A stretch of 22,190 bases of DNA from an uncultured Burkholderiales bacterium (GCA_937891045.1 CALBEV010000178.1:1-22190); one strand, 5' to 3'; shown: positions 1 through 13,453, counted from the stretch's first letter. Notes: generated by a model not told the origin, from the letters alone. Made by a program: numbers and translations.

Positions 1-426
1 AAAATCGTCGGCTTCATCAAGCTGCAAGTGCCAGCTGGTAAAGCCAATCCATCGCCACCGATTGGTCCCGCTTTGGGCCAACGTGGTTTGAACATCATGG
101 AATTCTGCAAGGCGTTCAACGCCCAGACCCAAGGCGTCGAGCCTGGCCTGCCTTTGCCTGTGGTCATCACAGCGTTTGCAGACAAATCCTTCACTTTCAT
201 CATCAAGACACCGCCTGCGGTCACCTTGATCAAGAAAGCCATCAAGCTCGACAAAGGCTCTTCCAAGCCCCACGTTGACAAGGTTGGCAAAATCACTCGT
301 GCTCAGTTGGAAGAAATTGCCAAAGCCAAAATGGTTGACATGACTGCTGCCGATTTGGACGCTGCTGTGCGCACCATCACTGGTTCTGCCCGTTCGATGG
401 GCGTGACCGTGGAGGGCGTGGTATGA
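1..426 (+). CDS. rplK: 50S ribosomal protein L11 (5' end outside window)
   Basis: L11 binds the GTPase-associated region of 23S rRNA at the base of the L7/L12 stalk. The frame is open from base 1. By comparison with the E. coli protein only about the first three codons are missing, since the usual length is about 143 residues and 141 are visible. The N-terminal proline-rich signature [13 protein letters not shown], the segment [13 protein letters not shown] and the C-terminal [10 protein letters not shown] ending are all present and diagnostic. The gene ends in an ATGA overlap with rplA, so the two are translationally linked. In E. coli rplK-rplA is one operon repressed by L1 binding to a leader ahead of rplK; that leader would lie outside this window. 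Nothing looks abnormal. Confidence 0.97.
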   Translation, partial: KIVGFIKLQVPAGKANPSPPIGPALGQRGLNIMEFCKAFNAQTQGVEPGLPLPVVITAFADKSFTFIIKTPPAVTLIKKAIKLDKGSSKPHVDKVGKITRAQLEEIAKAKMVDMTAADLDAAVRTITGSARSMGVTVEGVV

Positions 427-1118
427 GCAAGCTGACCAAAAAGCAAAAAGCCTCTGCTGGCAAGGTTGACAGCAACAAGCTGTACCCGTTTGCTGATGCG
501 CTGAAGATCGTCAAAGAGTGCGCCACTGCCAAGTTCGATGAGTCCATCGACGTGGCTGTGCAACTCGGTATTGACGCCAAGAAATCAGACCAAGTGGTGC
601 GTGGCGCCGTCGTGTTGCCCAATGGCACTGGCAAAACCGCTCGCGTGGCCGTGTTCGCCCAAGGTGCCAAAGCTGAAGAAGCCTTGGCAGCCGGTGCCGA
701 CGTGGTCGGCATGGACGATTTGGCTGCCCGCGTGAAAGCTGGCGACATGCCTTTCGACGTGGTCATCGCCGCACCTGACGCGATGCGCGTGGTCGGCACC
801 TTGGGTCAAATCTTGGGCCCGCGCGGCCTGATGCCCAACCCCAAAGTCGGCACTGTGACGCCTGACGTTGCTACGGCTGTGAAAAACGCCAAAGCAGGTC
901 AAGTGCAATTCCGCGTTGACAAGGCCGGTATTGTTCACGGCACCATCGGTCGTCGTTCGTTCGACAGCGACAAATTGCAAGGCAATTTGGTCGCCCTCAT
1001 CGATGCCTTGAACAAAGCCAAGCCCGCCACCAGCAAAGGTGTTTACCTGCGCAAATTGGCCGTGTCGTCCACCATGGGTGTGGGCGTGCGTGTGGACACC
1101 CAATTACTGAACGCGTAA
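423..1118 (+). CDS. rplA: 50S ribosomal protein L1
   Basis: L1 forms the mobile L1 stalk near the ribosomal E site and in enterobacteria represses its own operon. The 231-residue product is close to the 234 residues of E. coli L1. The family signature around [17 protein letters not shown] is present, followed by the conserved VEFR-like segment ([17 protein letters not shown]). The start ATG overlaps the rplK stop by four bases. A strong ribosome binding site, GGAGGG at 411-416, lies six bases upstream inside rplK. The C-terminus is followed by a structured 236-bp spacer before rplJ. Confidence 0.97.
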   Translation: MSKLTKKQKASAGKVDSNKLYPFADALKIVKECATAKFDESIDVAVQLGIDAKKSDQVVRGAVVLPNGTGKTARVAVFAQGAKAEEALAAGADVVGMDDLAARVKAGDMPFDVVIAAPDAMRVVGTLGQILGPRGLMPNPKVGTVTPDVATAVKNAKAGQVQFRVDKAGIVHGTIGRRSFDSDKLQGNLVALIDALNKAKPATSKGVYLRKLAVSSTMGVGVRVDTQLLNA

Positions 1119-1170
1119 AGCGTTTGGCAATTTCTGGCGTGGCCGCAAGGCGGCGTCAGAAGCGGTGGGT

Positions 1171-1194
1171 CAAGCAGGAATCCGTTTCTGCTTG
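1171..1194 (+). promoter_or_regulatory. Hairpin in rplA-rplJ spacer
   Basis: CAAGCAG (1171-1177) pairs perfectly with CTGCTTG (1188-1194) around a 10-nt loop. A smaller hairpin, GCCGC-AAG-GCGGC, lies just upstream at 1142-1154. Neither is followed by a T run, so they are not ordinary intrinsic terminators. They sit upstream of the larger L10-leader-like stem and could be part of the same leader or an RNA processing site. The function is inferred from position only. Confidence 0.4.
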
Positions 1195-1207
1195 AGCCAT
1201 CCAAGAC

Positions 1208-1249
1208 CGTTGGCGTGCAAGTTCGTTGCACTTAATTCACCAGCCAACG
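1208..1249 (+). promoter_or_regulatory. L10-leader-like RNA structure ahead of rplJ
   Basis: The sequence shows a two-tier stem. CGTTGGC (1208-1214) pairs with GCCAACG (1243-1249). Directly inside it, GTGCAA (1215-1220) pairs with TTGCAC (1226-1231) around the loop GTTCG. An 11-nt one-sided bulge (1232-1242) separates the tiers on the 3' side. In E. coli and other bacteria the L10(L12)4 complex binds a bent stem with an asymmetric bulge in the rplJ leader and represses rplJL translation. The location, about 105 bases before the rplJ start, fits that role. The assignment is inference from geometry and position; no covariance data are available here. Confidence 0.55.
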
Positions 1250-1354
1250 CAGATGGCGATCCCGCTGAAAAGGATTGATTTCTTGACAGTCAGGTCGCTG
1301 CAAAAGTGGCGTGTTGAAGGGGCAACCCGACAACACATTTTGAAGGAGTAGACC

Positions 1355-1855
1355 TTGAGTCTGAATCGCAGTGAAAAAGAAGCAGTCGTTGCCGAAGTGG
1401 CAGGACTTGCCGCACAAGCGCAGACGCTGGTGATGGCGGAATACCGCGGCATCACGGTCGCTGACATGATCAAGTTTCGTGCTAACGCGCGCAGCCATGG
1501 CGTCAATCTGAGTGTGTTGAAAAACACCTTGGCCCGCCGTGCTGTCGCAGGCACGCCATTTGAAGGTGTCGCAGACCAGATGACCGGCCCGCTGATCTAT
1601 GGTTTTTCTGTTGATGCAGTTGCTGCCGCGAAAGTGGTGGCTGATTTCGCCAAGACCAACGACAAGTTGGTCATCCGTGGCGGTGCATTCGCAGGCAAAA
1701 CCTTGGATGTCAACGGCGTCAAAGAATTGGCCAGCATTCCTTCCAAGGAAGTCTTGCTTGCGCAATTGTGTGGATTGCTCATGTCGCCCATGTCGCGCAC
1801 CGCAGTGGTGCTCGGCGCGTTGGCGGCGAAAAAAGGCGAAGCGGCTGCTGCTTGA
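1355..1855 (+). CDS. rplJ: 50S ribosomal protein L10
   Basis: L10 anchors the L7/L12 dimers to the ribosome and, complexed with L12, represses its own mRNA in E. coli. The 166-residue protein matches the usual length of about 165. Conserved stretches include the N-terminal [14 protein letters not shown], the [10 protein letters not shown] segment and the [17 protein letters not shown] motif. The start is TTG at 1355, supported by AAGGAG at 1343-1348 with a six-base spacer and by alignment of the N-terminus to the family; no in-frame ATG gives a better fit. A TTG start lowers initiation, which is consistent with a tightly controlled cistron. rplL follows after 64 bases. Confidence 0.96.
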   Translation: MSLNRSEKEAVVAEVAGLAAQAQTLVMAEYRGITVADMIKFRANARSHGVNLSVLKNTLARRAVAGTPFEGVADQMTGPLIYGFSVDAVAAAKVVADFAKTNDKLVIRGGAFAGKTLDVNGVKELASIPSKEVLLAQLCGLLMSPMSRTAVVLGALAAKKGEAAAA

Positions 1856-1880
1856 TAGCAACCAGCCCATTCAAAAATTC

Positions 1881-1897
1881 GCTGCCTTCGTGGCAGC
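1881..1897 (+). promoter_or_regulatory. Hairpin in rplJ-rplL spacer
   Basis: GCTGCC (1881-1886) pairs with GGCAGC (1892-1897) around a TTCGT loop, just upstream of the rplL ribosome binding site TAAGGA (1908-1913). No T tract follows, so this is not a terminator. It may help set the higher translation of rplL, which is made in four to six copies per ribosome; that role is inferred. Confidence 0.35.
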
Positions 1898-1919
1898 CCT
1901 GAAAAGTTAAGGAAACAAC

Positions 1920-2297
1920 ATGGCATTCGATAAAGACGCATTTCTGACCGCACTCGACAGCATGACGGTCATGGAACTCAACGAATTGGTGAAAGCCATC
2001 GAAGAGAAATTTGGCGTTAGCGCTGCAGCCATGGCTGCACCTGCTGCCGCTGGTGGCGGTGGTGGTGCAGCTGCTGCGGAAGAGAAAACCGAGTTCAACG
2101 TGATGTTGCTCGAAGCTGGTGCCAACAAAGTTGGCGTCATCAAAGCGGTTCGCGAAATCACCGGCTTGGGCTTGAAAGAAGCCAAAGACTTGGTCGATGG
2201 CGCACCCAAAGCCGTCAAAGAAGCCGCGCCTAAGGCAGATGCTGAAGCCGCCAAGAAAAAATTGGAAGAAGCTGGCGCCAAGGTCGAACTCAAGTAA
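1920..2297 (+). CDS. rplL: 50S ribosomal protein L7/L12
   Basis: L7/L12 is the multicopy stalk protein that recruits translational GTPases. The 125-residue product has the standard three-part layout: an N-terminal dimerisation helix pair (residues about 1-33, with [19 protein letters not shown]), an Ala/Gly-rich flexible hinge (about 35-55) and the C-terminal factor-binding domain (about 56-125, with [20 protein letters not shown]). The ribosome binding site TAAGGA lies six bases before the ATG. The hinge is glycine-rich (five consecutive Gly codons), which is normal for betaproteobacteria. It is followed by an attenuator-like hairpin. Confidence 0.97.
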   Translation: MAFDKDAFLTALDSMTVMELNELVKAIEEKFGVSAAAMAAPAAAGGGGGAAAAEEKTEFNVMLLEAGANKVGVIKAVREITGLGLKEAKDLVDGAPKAVKEAAPKADAEAAKKKLEEAGAKVELK

Positions 2298-2310
2298 ACC
2301 CGGCGTTTAC

Positions 2311-2347
2311 AAAGGCTGGCCGCTCTCAAAAAGGGTGCCAGCCTTTT
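2311..2347 (+). terminator. Attenuator-like stem-loop between rplL and rpoB
   Basis: AAAGGCTGGC (2311-2320) pairs with GCCAGCCTTT (2337-2346), a 10-bp perfect stem with a 16-nt loop ending in a short T run (2344-2347). In E. coli a partial terminator in the rplL-rpoB interval lowers transcription into rpoBC relative to rplJL. The same position and a weak T tract suggest that role here. Only four T residues are present, so read-through is expected. Confidence 0.65.
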
Positions 2348-2520
2348 GTGCTCTGTCAGAGCACACCCAACAGCAGGTCGTGGCCTGCTCTTGAGTGTCT
2401 TCTGAGCTGACTGCAGAAGAACCTTGGTTCGGGTTGCGTGCAATGCGCAACCGTCCGCCAACGCTGGTAGAGGCCAGCGGGCCAAGCGCAACGTGCAGAT
2501 GTTGGTCATCTGCACGGCCC
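2348..2520 (+). promoter_or_regulatory. Array of six further hairpins in rplL-rpoB spacer
   Basis: Immediately after the attenuator the spacer folds into consecutive perfect stems: GTGCTC/GAGCAC (2348-2353 with 2359-2364), AGCAGG/CCTGCT (2372-2377 with 2384-2389), TCTTCTG/CAGAAGA (2398-2404 with 2414-2420), GGTTGCG/CGCAACC (2432-2438 with 2446-2452), CGCTGG/CCAGCG (2462-2467 with 2474-2479), and GTGCAGATG/CATCTGCAC (2493-2501 with 2507-2515). The last is enclosed by GGGCC/GGCCC (2479-2483 with 2516-2520), with a 9-nt bulge. None carries a T tract. E. coli has an RNase III site in the equivalent interval; processing, stabilisation or protein binding are candidate roles. No open reading frame in this stretch looks coding. 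Confidence 0.5.
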
Positions 2521-2552
2521 CAGTCGCCGAGTGAATCAAGTCCGGAGAACTC

Positions 2553-5500
2553 ATGGCCTATACATTTACCGAACGCAAGCGCATCCGCAAAAGTTTCGGC
2601 AGCCGCGACAGCGTGCTGGAAATTCCTTACCTGCTGCAAATGCAAAAAGACGCGTACACCGCGTTTTTGCAAGCTGACGTAGCCCCCAAAAAACGCAGCG
2701 CCGAAGGCTTGCAAGCCGCCTTTGAAGCCGCTTTCCCCATCGTCTCGCACAATGGTTTTGTTGAGATGAAGTACCTTGAGTACAACTTGGCCAAGCCCGC
2801 CTTTGATGTGCGCGAATGCCAAACCCGAGGCCTCACCTTCTCATCCGCTGTTCGCGCTCGCGTTCAGCTGATCATTTACGACCGAGATTCCTCCACACCA
2901 CAATCCAAAGTGGTGAAAGAAGTGAAAGAGCAAGAGGTCTACATGGGTGAAGTGCCCCTGATGACCGACAAAGGCTCCTTCATCATCAATGGCACCGAGC
3001 GCGTCATCGTGTCTCAGTTGCACCGTTCGCCTGGCGTGTTCTTTGAACACGACAAAGGCAAAACACACAGCTCGGGCAAATTGTTGTTCAGCGCCCGCAT
3101 CATTCCCTACCGCGGCTCTTGGCTGGATTACGAGTTCGACCCCAAAGACATTTTGTATTTCCGCGTTGACCGCCGCCGCAAAATGCCCGTCACGATTTTG
3201 CTCAAAGCCATCGGCTTGACGCCCGAATCCATCTTGGCCAACTTCTTTGTGAACGACAACTTCCGCTTGATGGACAGTGGCGCACAAATGGAATTCGTGG
3301 CCGAGCGTTTGCGCGGTGAAGTCGCCCGTTTTGACATCACCGACAAAAACGGCAATGTGATTGTTGCCAAAGACAAACGCATCACGGCACGACATACCCG
3401 CGAAATGGAAACCACGGCCACCACCCATGTGTCGGTGCCCGAAGATTTCCTGATCGGCCGTGTCGTGGCACGCAACATCGTCGATGAAGAAACAGGTGAA
3501 ATCATCGCCAAGGCCAACGACGAGTTGACCGAAGCTTTGCTGAAAAAACTGCGCACCAGTGGCGTCAAAGAATTGCAGTGCATCTACACCAACGAGTTGG
3601 ACCAAGGTGCTTACATTTCACAAACCCTGCGCATCGATGAAACGGCAGACGAGTTTGCCGCACGCGTGGCCATCTACCGCATGATGCGTCCTGGCGAGCC
3701 GCCCACCGAAGACGCTGTGCAAGCTTTGTTTCAGCGATTGTTCTACAACCCAGACACCTACGATTTGTCACGCGTGGGTCGCATGAAGTTCAATGCCCGT
3801 GTTGGCCGCGATGAATCCACCGGCCCCATGGTGCTGAACAACGAAGACATTTTGGCCGTGGTCAAAATCTTGGTGGACTTGCGCAATGGCCGTGGCGAAG
3901 TCGATGACATCGACCACTTGGGCAACCGCCGCGTGCGTTGCGTGGGTGAGTTGGCCGAAAACCAATACCGCACCGGTTTGGCACGGATTGAAAAAGCCGT
4001 GAAAGAACGTTTGGGTCAAGCCGAGCAAGAGCCACTCATGCCCCACGACTTGATCAACAGCAAGCCCATCTCGGCAGCGTTGAAAGAGTTCTTTGGCGCT
4101 TCTCAGTTGTCCCAGTTCATGGACCAAACCAACCCCTTGTCTGAAATCACGCACAAGCGCCGTGTATCAGCCCTGGGCCCAGGTGGTTTGACCCGCGAGC
4201 GTGCTGGCTTTGAGGTGCGTGACGTGCACGTGACCCATTACGGTCGTGTCTGCCCCATCGAAACACCTGAAGGTCCCAACATTGGCCTGATCAACTCGCT
4301 GTCTTTGTATGCGCGTTTGAACGAATACGGCTTCATTGAGACACCTTACCGTCGTGTGGCCGATGGCAAGGTCACCTTGGACATCGATTATTTGTCAGCC
4401 ATCGAAGAAGCCAAGTACGTGATTGCGCAAGCGAACGCCGCCTTGGACAAAGACGACCGCCTGATCGGCGACCTGGTGTCTGCCCGTGAAAAAGGCGAAT
4501 CCATTTTGTGCGGCGCCGAGCGCGTGCAGTACATGGATGTGTCGCCAGCCCAAATCGTGTCGGTGGCTGCATCGCTGGTGCCCTTCTTGGAACACGATGA
4601 CGCCAACCGCGCTTTGATGGGCGCCAACATGCAGCGTCAAGCTGTGCCAGTGTTGCGCCCAGAAAAAGCCTTTGTCGGCACCGGTATCGAGCGCGTGGCC
4701 GCCATCGACTCGGGTACCGTGGTCACGGCCAACCGAGGTGGTGTGGTGGATTATGTGGACGCCACCCGCGTCGTGGTTCGCGTCAATGACGCAGAAACCC
4801 AGGCCGGTGAAGTGGGTGTGGACATCTACAACCTCATCAAATACCAACGCTCCAACCAAAACACCAACATCCACCAACGCGCCTTCGTCAAGCGTGGTGA
4901 CAAGTTGGCCAAAGGCGATGTCATCGCTGACGGCGCTTCCACCGATTTGGGTGAATTGGCTTTGGGTCAAAACATGTTTGTCGCGTTCATGCCATGGAAC
5001 GGTTACAACTTCGAAGACTCCATCCTCATCTCTGAGCGTGTGGTTGCCGAAGACCGTTACACCTCCATCCACATCGAAGAGTTGGTGGTGATGGCACGTG
5101 ACACCAAATTGGGCGCAGAAGAAATCACCCGCGACATCCCGAATTTGGCCGAACAACAACTCAACCGTTTGGACGAGTCCGGCATCATCTTCGTCGGTGC
5201 AGAAGTGCAACCTGGCGATGTCCTGGTGGGCAAGGTGACACCCAAAGGTGAAACCACGCTGACGCCTGAGGAGAAATTGCTCCGCGCCATCTTCGGTGAA
5301 AAAGCTTCGGATGTGAAAGACACCTCTTTGCGTGTGGATCAAGGTTCGCAAGGCACCGTCATCGACGTGCAAGTCTTCACCCGTGAAGGCATCGTGCGCG
5401 ACAAACGCGCACAGCAAATCATTGACGATGAGCTCAAGCGTTTCCGCTTGGACTTGAACGACCAGTTGCGTATTGTGGAAGCCGATGCTTTCGACCGTAT

Positions 5501-6661
5501 CCACAAATTGCTGTTGGGCAAAGTGGCCAACGGTGGACCGCAAAAGCTTGCCAAAGGCAGCAAGATCGACAAAGACTATCTGGCTGGCGTGGAGAAATTC
5601 CACTGGTTTGACATCCGCCCTGCAGATGAAGATATTGCCTCGCAACTGGAAAGCATCAAAAACGCGTTGGCGCAAACCCGCCACAGTTTCGATTTGGCTT
5701 TCGAAGAAAAGCGGAAAAAACTCACCCAAGGCGACGAGTTGCCAGCCGGTGTGTTGAAAATGGTCAAGGTTTACCTGGCCGTCAAGCGTCGCTTGCAGCC
5801 TGGTGACAAGATGGCTGGCCGCCATGGCAACAAAGGCGTGGTCTCCAAAATCGTGCCCGTTGAAGACATGCCTTACATGGCCGATGGCACGCCTGTGGAC
5901 ATCGTGCTCAACCCCTTGGGCGTGCCTTCGCGCATGAACGTGGGTCAGGTGCTGGAAGTGCATTTGGGCTGGGCTGCCAAAGGCATTGGCGAGCAACTGG
6001 GCTTCATGATGCAAGAGGAAGCCAAGGCAGCTGAATTGCGCAGCTTCTTGGAAACCCTCTACAACACCACAGGGCACAAAGAAGACCTCAGCAAGTTGAC
6101 TGACAAAGACATCAAGGAAATGGCCAACAACTTGTCCACTGGTGTGCCGTTTGCCACCCCGGTGTTTGATGGCGCCTCGGAAGAAGACATTCGCACCATG
6201 CTGAAGGTGGCCTACCCAGATGATGTGGTCAAGTCCAAAGGCTTGACTTCGGCCCGCACCCAGGCCAACTTGTTTGATGGTTGTACCGGTGATGCTTTCG
6301 ACCGACCCACCACCGTGGGCTACATGCACGTGTTGAAGTTGCACCACTTGGTGGACGACAAGATGCACGCTCGTTCCACCGGCCCCTACAGCTTGGTCAC
6401 CCAACAACCTTTGGGCGGCAAGGCCCAGTTTGGTGGTCAACGTTTTGGCGAGATGGAGGTCTGGGCGCTGGAAGCTTATGGTGCCTCCTACACCTTGCAG
6501 GAAATGCTCACCGTCAAATCCGACGATGTGCAAGGCCGTACCAAGGTTTACGAAAGCATCGTCAAAGGCGAACACGCGATCGAAGCGGGCATGCCCGAAT
6601 CGTTCAACGTGTTGGTCAAAGAAATTCGTTCATTGGGCATTGATATTGAGTTGGAGCGTTC

Positions 6662-6665
<4 letters not shown>
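2553..6665 (+). CDS. rpoB: DNA-directed RNA polymerase subunit beta
   Basis: This is the beta subunit of core RNA polymerase. At 1370 residues it is slightly longer than E. coli (1342), as is usual in betaproteobacteria. The rifampicin-binding cluster is at about residues 513-542 ([20 protein letters not shown] onward). D524, H534 and S539, equivalent to E. coli D516, H526 and S531, are all the wild-type residues, so the gene encodes no classic resistance change at these sites. The active-site segment [12 protein letters not shown] (1084-1095) carries K1086 and K1094, equivalent to E. coli K1065 and K1073. The C-terminal clamp segment with [19 protein letters not shown] is intact. The ATG is preceded by GGAG (2544-2547). 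The 3' end overlaps rpoC by four bases, which couples translation of the two subunits. Confidence 0.99.
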
Positions 6666-10879
<4,214 letters not shown>

Positions 10880-10885
10880 CCCCCT

Positions 10886-10902
10886 AGGCCCTTCGGGGGC
10901 CT
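10886..10902 (+). terminator. Candidate weak terminator after rpoC
   Basis: AGGCCC (10886-10891) pairs with GGGCCT (10897-10902) around a TTCGG loop, starting six bases after the rpoC stop. The stem is very G+C-rich and has the UUCG-like loop common in terminators. No T tract follows, so termination would be partial at best, and the next gene starts only 35 bases later. Read-through into the lemA-like gene is therefore plausible. Confidence 0.4.
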
Positions 10903-10936
10903 GGCGGGAACGTCTTGCACGTTTCAAAGCGCTGAA

Positions 10937-11494
10937 ATGCTGTTGCATTCGGGCTGGTTTTTATTGCTGCTGTCGATCCTGGTGTTTTGGTCACTGGGGG
11001 CTTACAACCGCTTGGTGCGCTTGCGTGCCCAAGTCGCGCAGCAATTCGGACCACTCGAAAGCGTCTTGATGAATTACCAAGAGTTGGTTCACCAAGCCGT
11101 CACGGCTGCGGCAACCGCGCCGCAGTTGTGGGCCACCTCCTCTGCACCTGATTTGGGAGCCGACCAATGGACCCGTTTGCAAGTCGCAGCTGGATTGAGC
11201 ACGGTGGCCATGGCTCGGATGCAATCGCATCCACTTGATCCCGATAGCGTCAAAGCCATGCAAGACGCTGCCTCTGAATTGCAAGACGCCTGGTTGGCAT
11301 TGATCCATCCCGATGTCTATTACGTGAGCGTCCCCGAGCCCCTTAAACAGCGCTGGCTTGAATTGGATGTGTTGGTGCAACCTGAAGTGCAGCGTTTCAA
11401 CGCTGCGATAGAAGACTACAACCAAGCCATTGTCCAGTACCCTGCAGCTTTGTTGGCCAAGATTTTTCAGTTTCATCCAGCGACTATTTTGTGA
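10937..11494 (+). CDS. LemA family membrane-anchored protein
   Basis: The 185-residue protein has one N-terminal membrane segment (residues about 5-22, GWFLLLLSILVFWSLGAYNR) followed by a helical domain. Two LemA-family hallmarks are visible: YNRLVRLRAQV directly after the membrane segment, and the C-terminal FNAAIEDYNQAIVQYPAALL followed by AKIFQFHPA. LemA proteins are widespread, of poorly defined role, and often neighbour the membrane protease HtpX, which is not in this window. The middle of the domain is diverged from the usual AW-xx-IDVQLKRR pattern. The ATG at 10937 is the only start that keeps the membrane segment; its ribosome binding site is weak. Its stop overlaps the rsmB start (TGATG), which suggests co-translation. 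Confidence 0.8.
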   Translation: MLLHSGWFLLLLSILVFWSLGAYNRLVRLRAQVAQQFGPLESVLMNYQELVHQAVTAAATAPQLWATSSAPDLGADQWTRLQVAAGLSTVAMARMQSHPLDPDSVKAMQDAASELQDAWLALIHPDVYYVSVPEPLKQRWLELDVLVQPEVQRFNAAIEDYNQAIVQYPAALLAKIFQFHPATIL

Positions 11495-12840
11495 TGCACT
11501 CGCCAAGCGACGCTGCAAGTTTGGCCCCGCCGCTTTGGCAACAATTGCAAGTTTGTGCGCAAGCACTTCAAGCGGTGCTGCAAGGTCGCAATCACAGTCA
11601 AGCTTTGACCAAAGTAGACCCGCGTTTGCGTCCAGCTGCACAAGCTTTGTTGTTTGCGGTGTTGCGTCAATGGGGCCGCACCTTGGCCGTGAAAAAACAT
11701 TTGGTTCAAAGACAACCCAGCGCTGAGGCCAACGCACTCCTTTGCGTGGGTGTGGCCTTGGCATTGCACCCTGACCAGGCCATGTACCCTGCACACACGC
11801 TGGTGAGCCAATTGGTGGAAGCCGCCAAACGCAACCCAGCCACCAAGGCCCAAGCCGCCTTCATCAATGCCTGTGTGCGGCGCTTTTTGCGCGAACGCGA
11901 AGCCTTGATGGCGCAAACCAACAGCCTGCCCAGCGCCCAATGGAATGCGCCTGAATGGTGGATTCAAGCGATGCGCCAAGACCATCCTGAAGATTGGTCA
12001 TCTATTCTGAAGGCGAGTTTGCAAGCCGCACCCATGGCGGTGCGGGTCAACACCCGCTTGATCAGCCGTGATGCTTTGCAAAGCCAATGGCGTGCACAAG
12101 GTATCGACACCGATACATCAGGTGAAGTGGGCTTGGTGTTGCACCAAGCGCGAGGCGTACACAGTCTGCCTGGTTTCGAGGAAGGCTGGTGGTCGGTACA
12201 AGACTTGGGCGCGCAGTTGGCTGCACCCACCTTGCTTCAGGGCTTGCAAGCGGCGTCAGGGCAACGCTTACGGGTGCTGGATGCGTGTGCTGCACCGGGT
12301 GGCAAAACCGCGCATTTGTTGGAAATGGCCGATGTCGATGTCTTGGCTCTGGACATTGACGCACAGCGTTGCCAGCGCATTGAAGAGAACTTGAATCGCT
12401 TGCAGTTGAAAGCCAAAGTGCGTGCTGCCGATGCTGCCCAACCGAGCAACTGGTGGGATGGCCAAGCCTTTGATGCCATCTTGCTGGATGCACCATGTAC
12501 CGCTTCTGGCATTGTGCGGCGGCATCCGGATATTCCTTGGCTGCGCAGGGCCAGTGACCTGGCCGGACTGGCACAGCAGCAACAAGCCTTGTTGCATGCC
12601 TTGTGGCCCCTGCTCAAGCCCGGAGGTCGGTTGCTTTATTGCACCTGTTCACTGTTTGTCAAAGAGGGGCAAGGTCAAATTGATTCGTTTCTTGGAAACA
12701 ACACTCAGGCCCGATTGCTTCCCTCTGCAGGTCAATTAAAGCCCACCCAAAGCACAAACACTGCTTCGGTCTTGGACAATGGACTGCGTGACCATGATGG
12801 ATTCTTTTATGCCCTGCTTGAACGCCGCCTCGATGCCTAG
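11494..12840 (+). CDS. rsmB: 16S rRNA (cytosine(967)-C(5))-methyltransferase RsmB
   Basis: RsmB methylates C967 of 16S rRNA using S-adenosylmethionine. An N-terminal NusB-like RNA-binding region (about 1-140) is followed by a Rossmann methyltransferase domain. The SAM motif VLDACAAPGGKT starts at V261. The motif LLDAPCTASGIVRRHPDI holds C335, and YCTCSL holds the expected nucleophile C385; these match E. coli C325 and C375 with a constant offset. The length of 448 compares with 429 in E. coli. I chose the ATG at 11494, which overlaps the preceding stop by one base; a GTG at 11491 in the same frame is the alternative. The 3' end overlaps the next gene by eight bases. Confidence 0.95.
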   Translation: MHSPSDAASLAPPLWQQLQVCAQALQAVLQGRNHSQALTKVDPRLRPAAQALLFAVLRQWGRTLAVKKHLVQRQPSAEANALLCVGVALALHPDQAMYPAHTLVSQLVEAAKRNPATKAQAAFINACVRRFLREREALMAQTNSLPSAQWNAPEWWIQAMRQDHPEDWSSILKASLQAAPMAVRVNTRLISRDALQSQWRAQGIDTDTSGEVGLVLHQARGVHSLPGFEEGWWSVQDLGAQLAAPTLLQGLQAASGQRLRVLDACAAPGGKTAHLLEMADVDVLALDIDAQRCQRIEENLNRLQLKAKVRAADAAQPSNWWDGQAFDAILLDAPCTASGIVRRHPDIPWLRRASDLAGLAQQQQALLHALWPLLKPGGRLLYCTCSLFVKEGQGQIDSFLGNNTQARLLPSAGQLKPTQSTNTASVLDNGLRDHDGFFYALLERRLDA

Positions 12841-13453
12841 GCGTGGCTGTGATCGCTTAGCGCGCTACCTGCGGCAGACCTTGCTCTTCTTGGGCTTGGC
12901 CCTGAGCATTGGCTATGTGCATGCGCAATCCAGCGCTGTGCAATGGACCGAGTTTCAAATCGAGCGAGGCGAGGACGGGCTGTACCTGAATGCGGCCCTG
13001 GCTTTTGAGTTGCCTGGTAGCTTGGAAGACGCCCTGACCCGGGGCATGCCAGTGAATTTTGTATTGCAAGCCACGGTTTTGCGTGAGCGCTGGTATTGGT
13101 ATGACAAACGCATCAGCCAAACTGAACGGCATATTCGGCTGAGTTATCAGCCGTTGTCACGCCGCTGGCGGGTGATGCAATCCGCACAACCGATTCAGTC
13201 CAGCGGCTTGGGCGTGTCACTGGGTAGCAGTTACGACAGCTTGAACGATGCATTGCAAGCGATTCAAAAAATCAACCGTTGGAAGATGGCTGAACTCAGC
13301 GTGCTCAATACAGATGCCAAGCAAAAGTTGGACATTCAATTCAATCTTGATTTGAGCCAACTCCCGCAAGCCTTGCAGTTTGGCAATTTAGTCACCAACG
13401 ATTGGGCGCTCGAGCTGCGCCAATCACAGCGCTTGGATGACTTGGGCAAATGA
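12833..13453 (+). CDS. Exported DUF4390 domain protein
   Basis: This is a 206-residue protein of the DUF4390 family, whose biochemical role is unknown. I chose the ATG at 12833 because it places a clean signal peptide at the N-terminus: basic residues (RRGCDRLARYLR), a hydrophobic core (LLFLGLALSIGYV) and a likely cleavage site after HAQ. The frame is open further upstream to 12779, but that would put a polar extension before the signal. The mature part has family-like features such as RERWYWYDKRISQTERHIRL and a C-terminal WALELRQSQRL. It lies between rsmB (8-bp overlap) and the sensor kinase (ATGA overlap). The recurrent linkage of this family with NtrY-like kinases in Burkholderiales suggests it is a periplasmic partner of the kinase; that is inference. 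Confidence 0.85.
   Translation: MPRRGCDRLARYLRQTLLFLGLALSIGYVHAQSSAVQWTEFQIERGEDGLYLNAALAFELPGSLEDALTRGMPVNFVLQATVLRERWYWYDKRISQTERHIRLSYQPLSRRWRVMQSAQPIQSSGLGVSLGSSYDSLNDALQAIQKINRWKMAELSVLNTDAKQKLDIQFNLDLSQLPQALQFGNLVTNDWALELRQSQRLDDLGK

Noticed and set aside
1283..1288. TTGACA as the -35 of an rplJ promoter
   Set aside because: At 16-18 bases downstream there is no -10-like hexamer (the sequence is G+C-rich, around GTGGCG), so the perfect -35 match is probably chance.
2395..2682. A 95-codon plus-strand frame spanning the rplL-rpoB spacer into rpoB
   Set aside because: Most of it lies out of frame over the start of rpoB and the rest covers the hairpin array. There is no domain and no ribosome binding site.
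4089..4178. A rifampicin-resistance change in rpoB
   Set aside because: The residues equivalent to E. coli D516, H526 and S531 are all wild type.
4395..6575. A 726-codon open frame on the minus strand opposite rpoB
   Set aside because: The sense frame is unmistakable rpoB. The antisense translation is rich in His, Phe, Val and Gly in the way produced by mirrored codon bias, with no recognisable domain or ribosome binding site.
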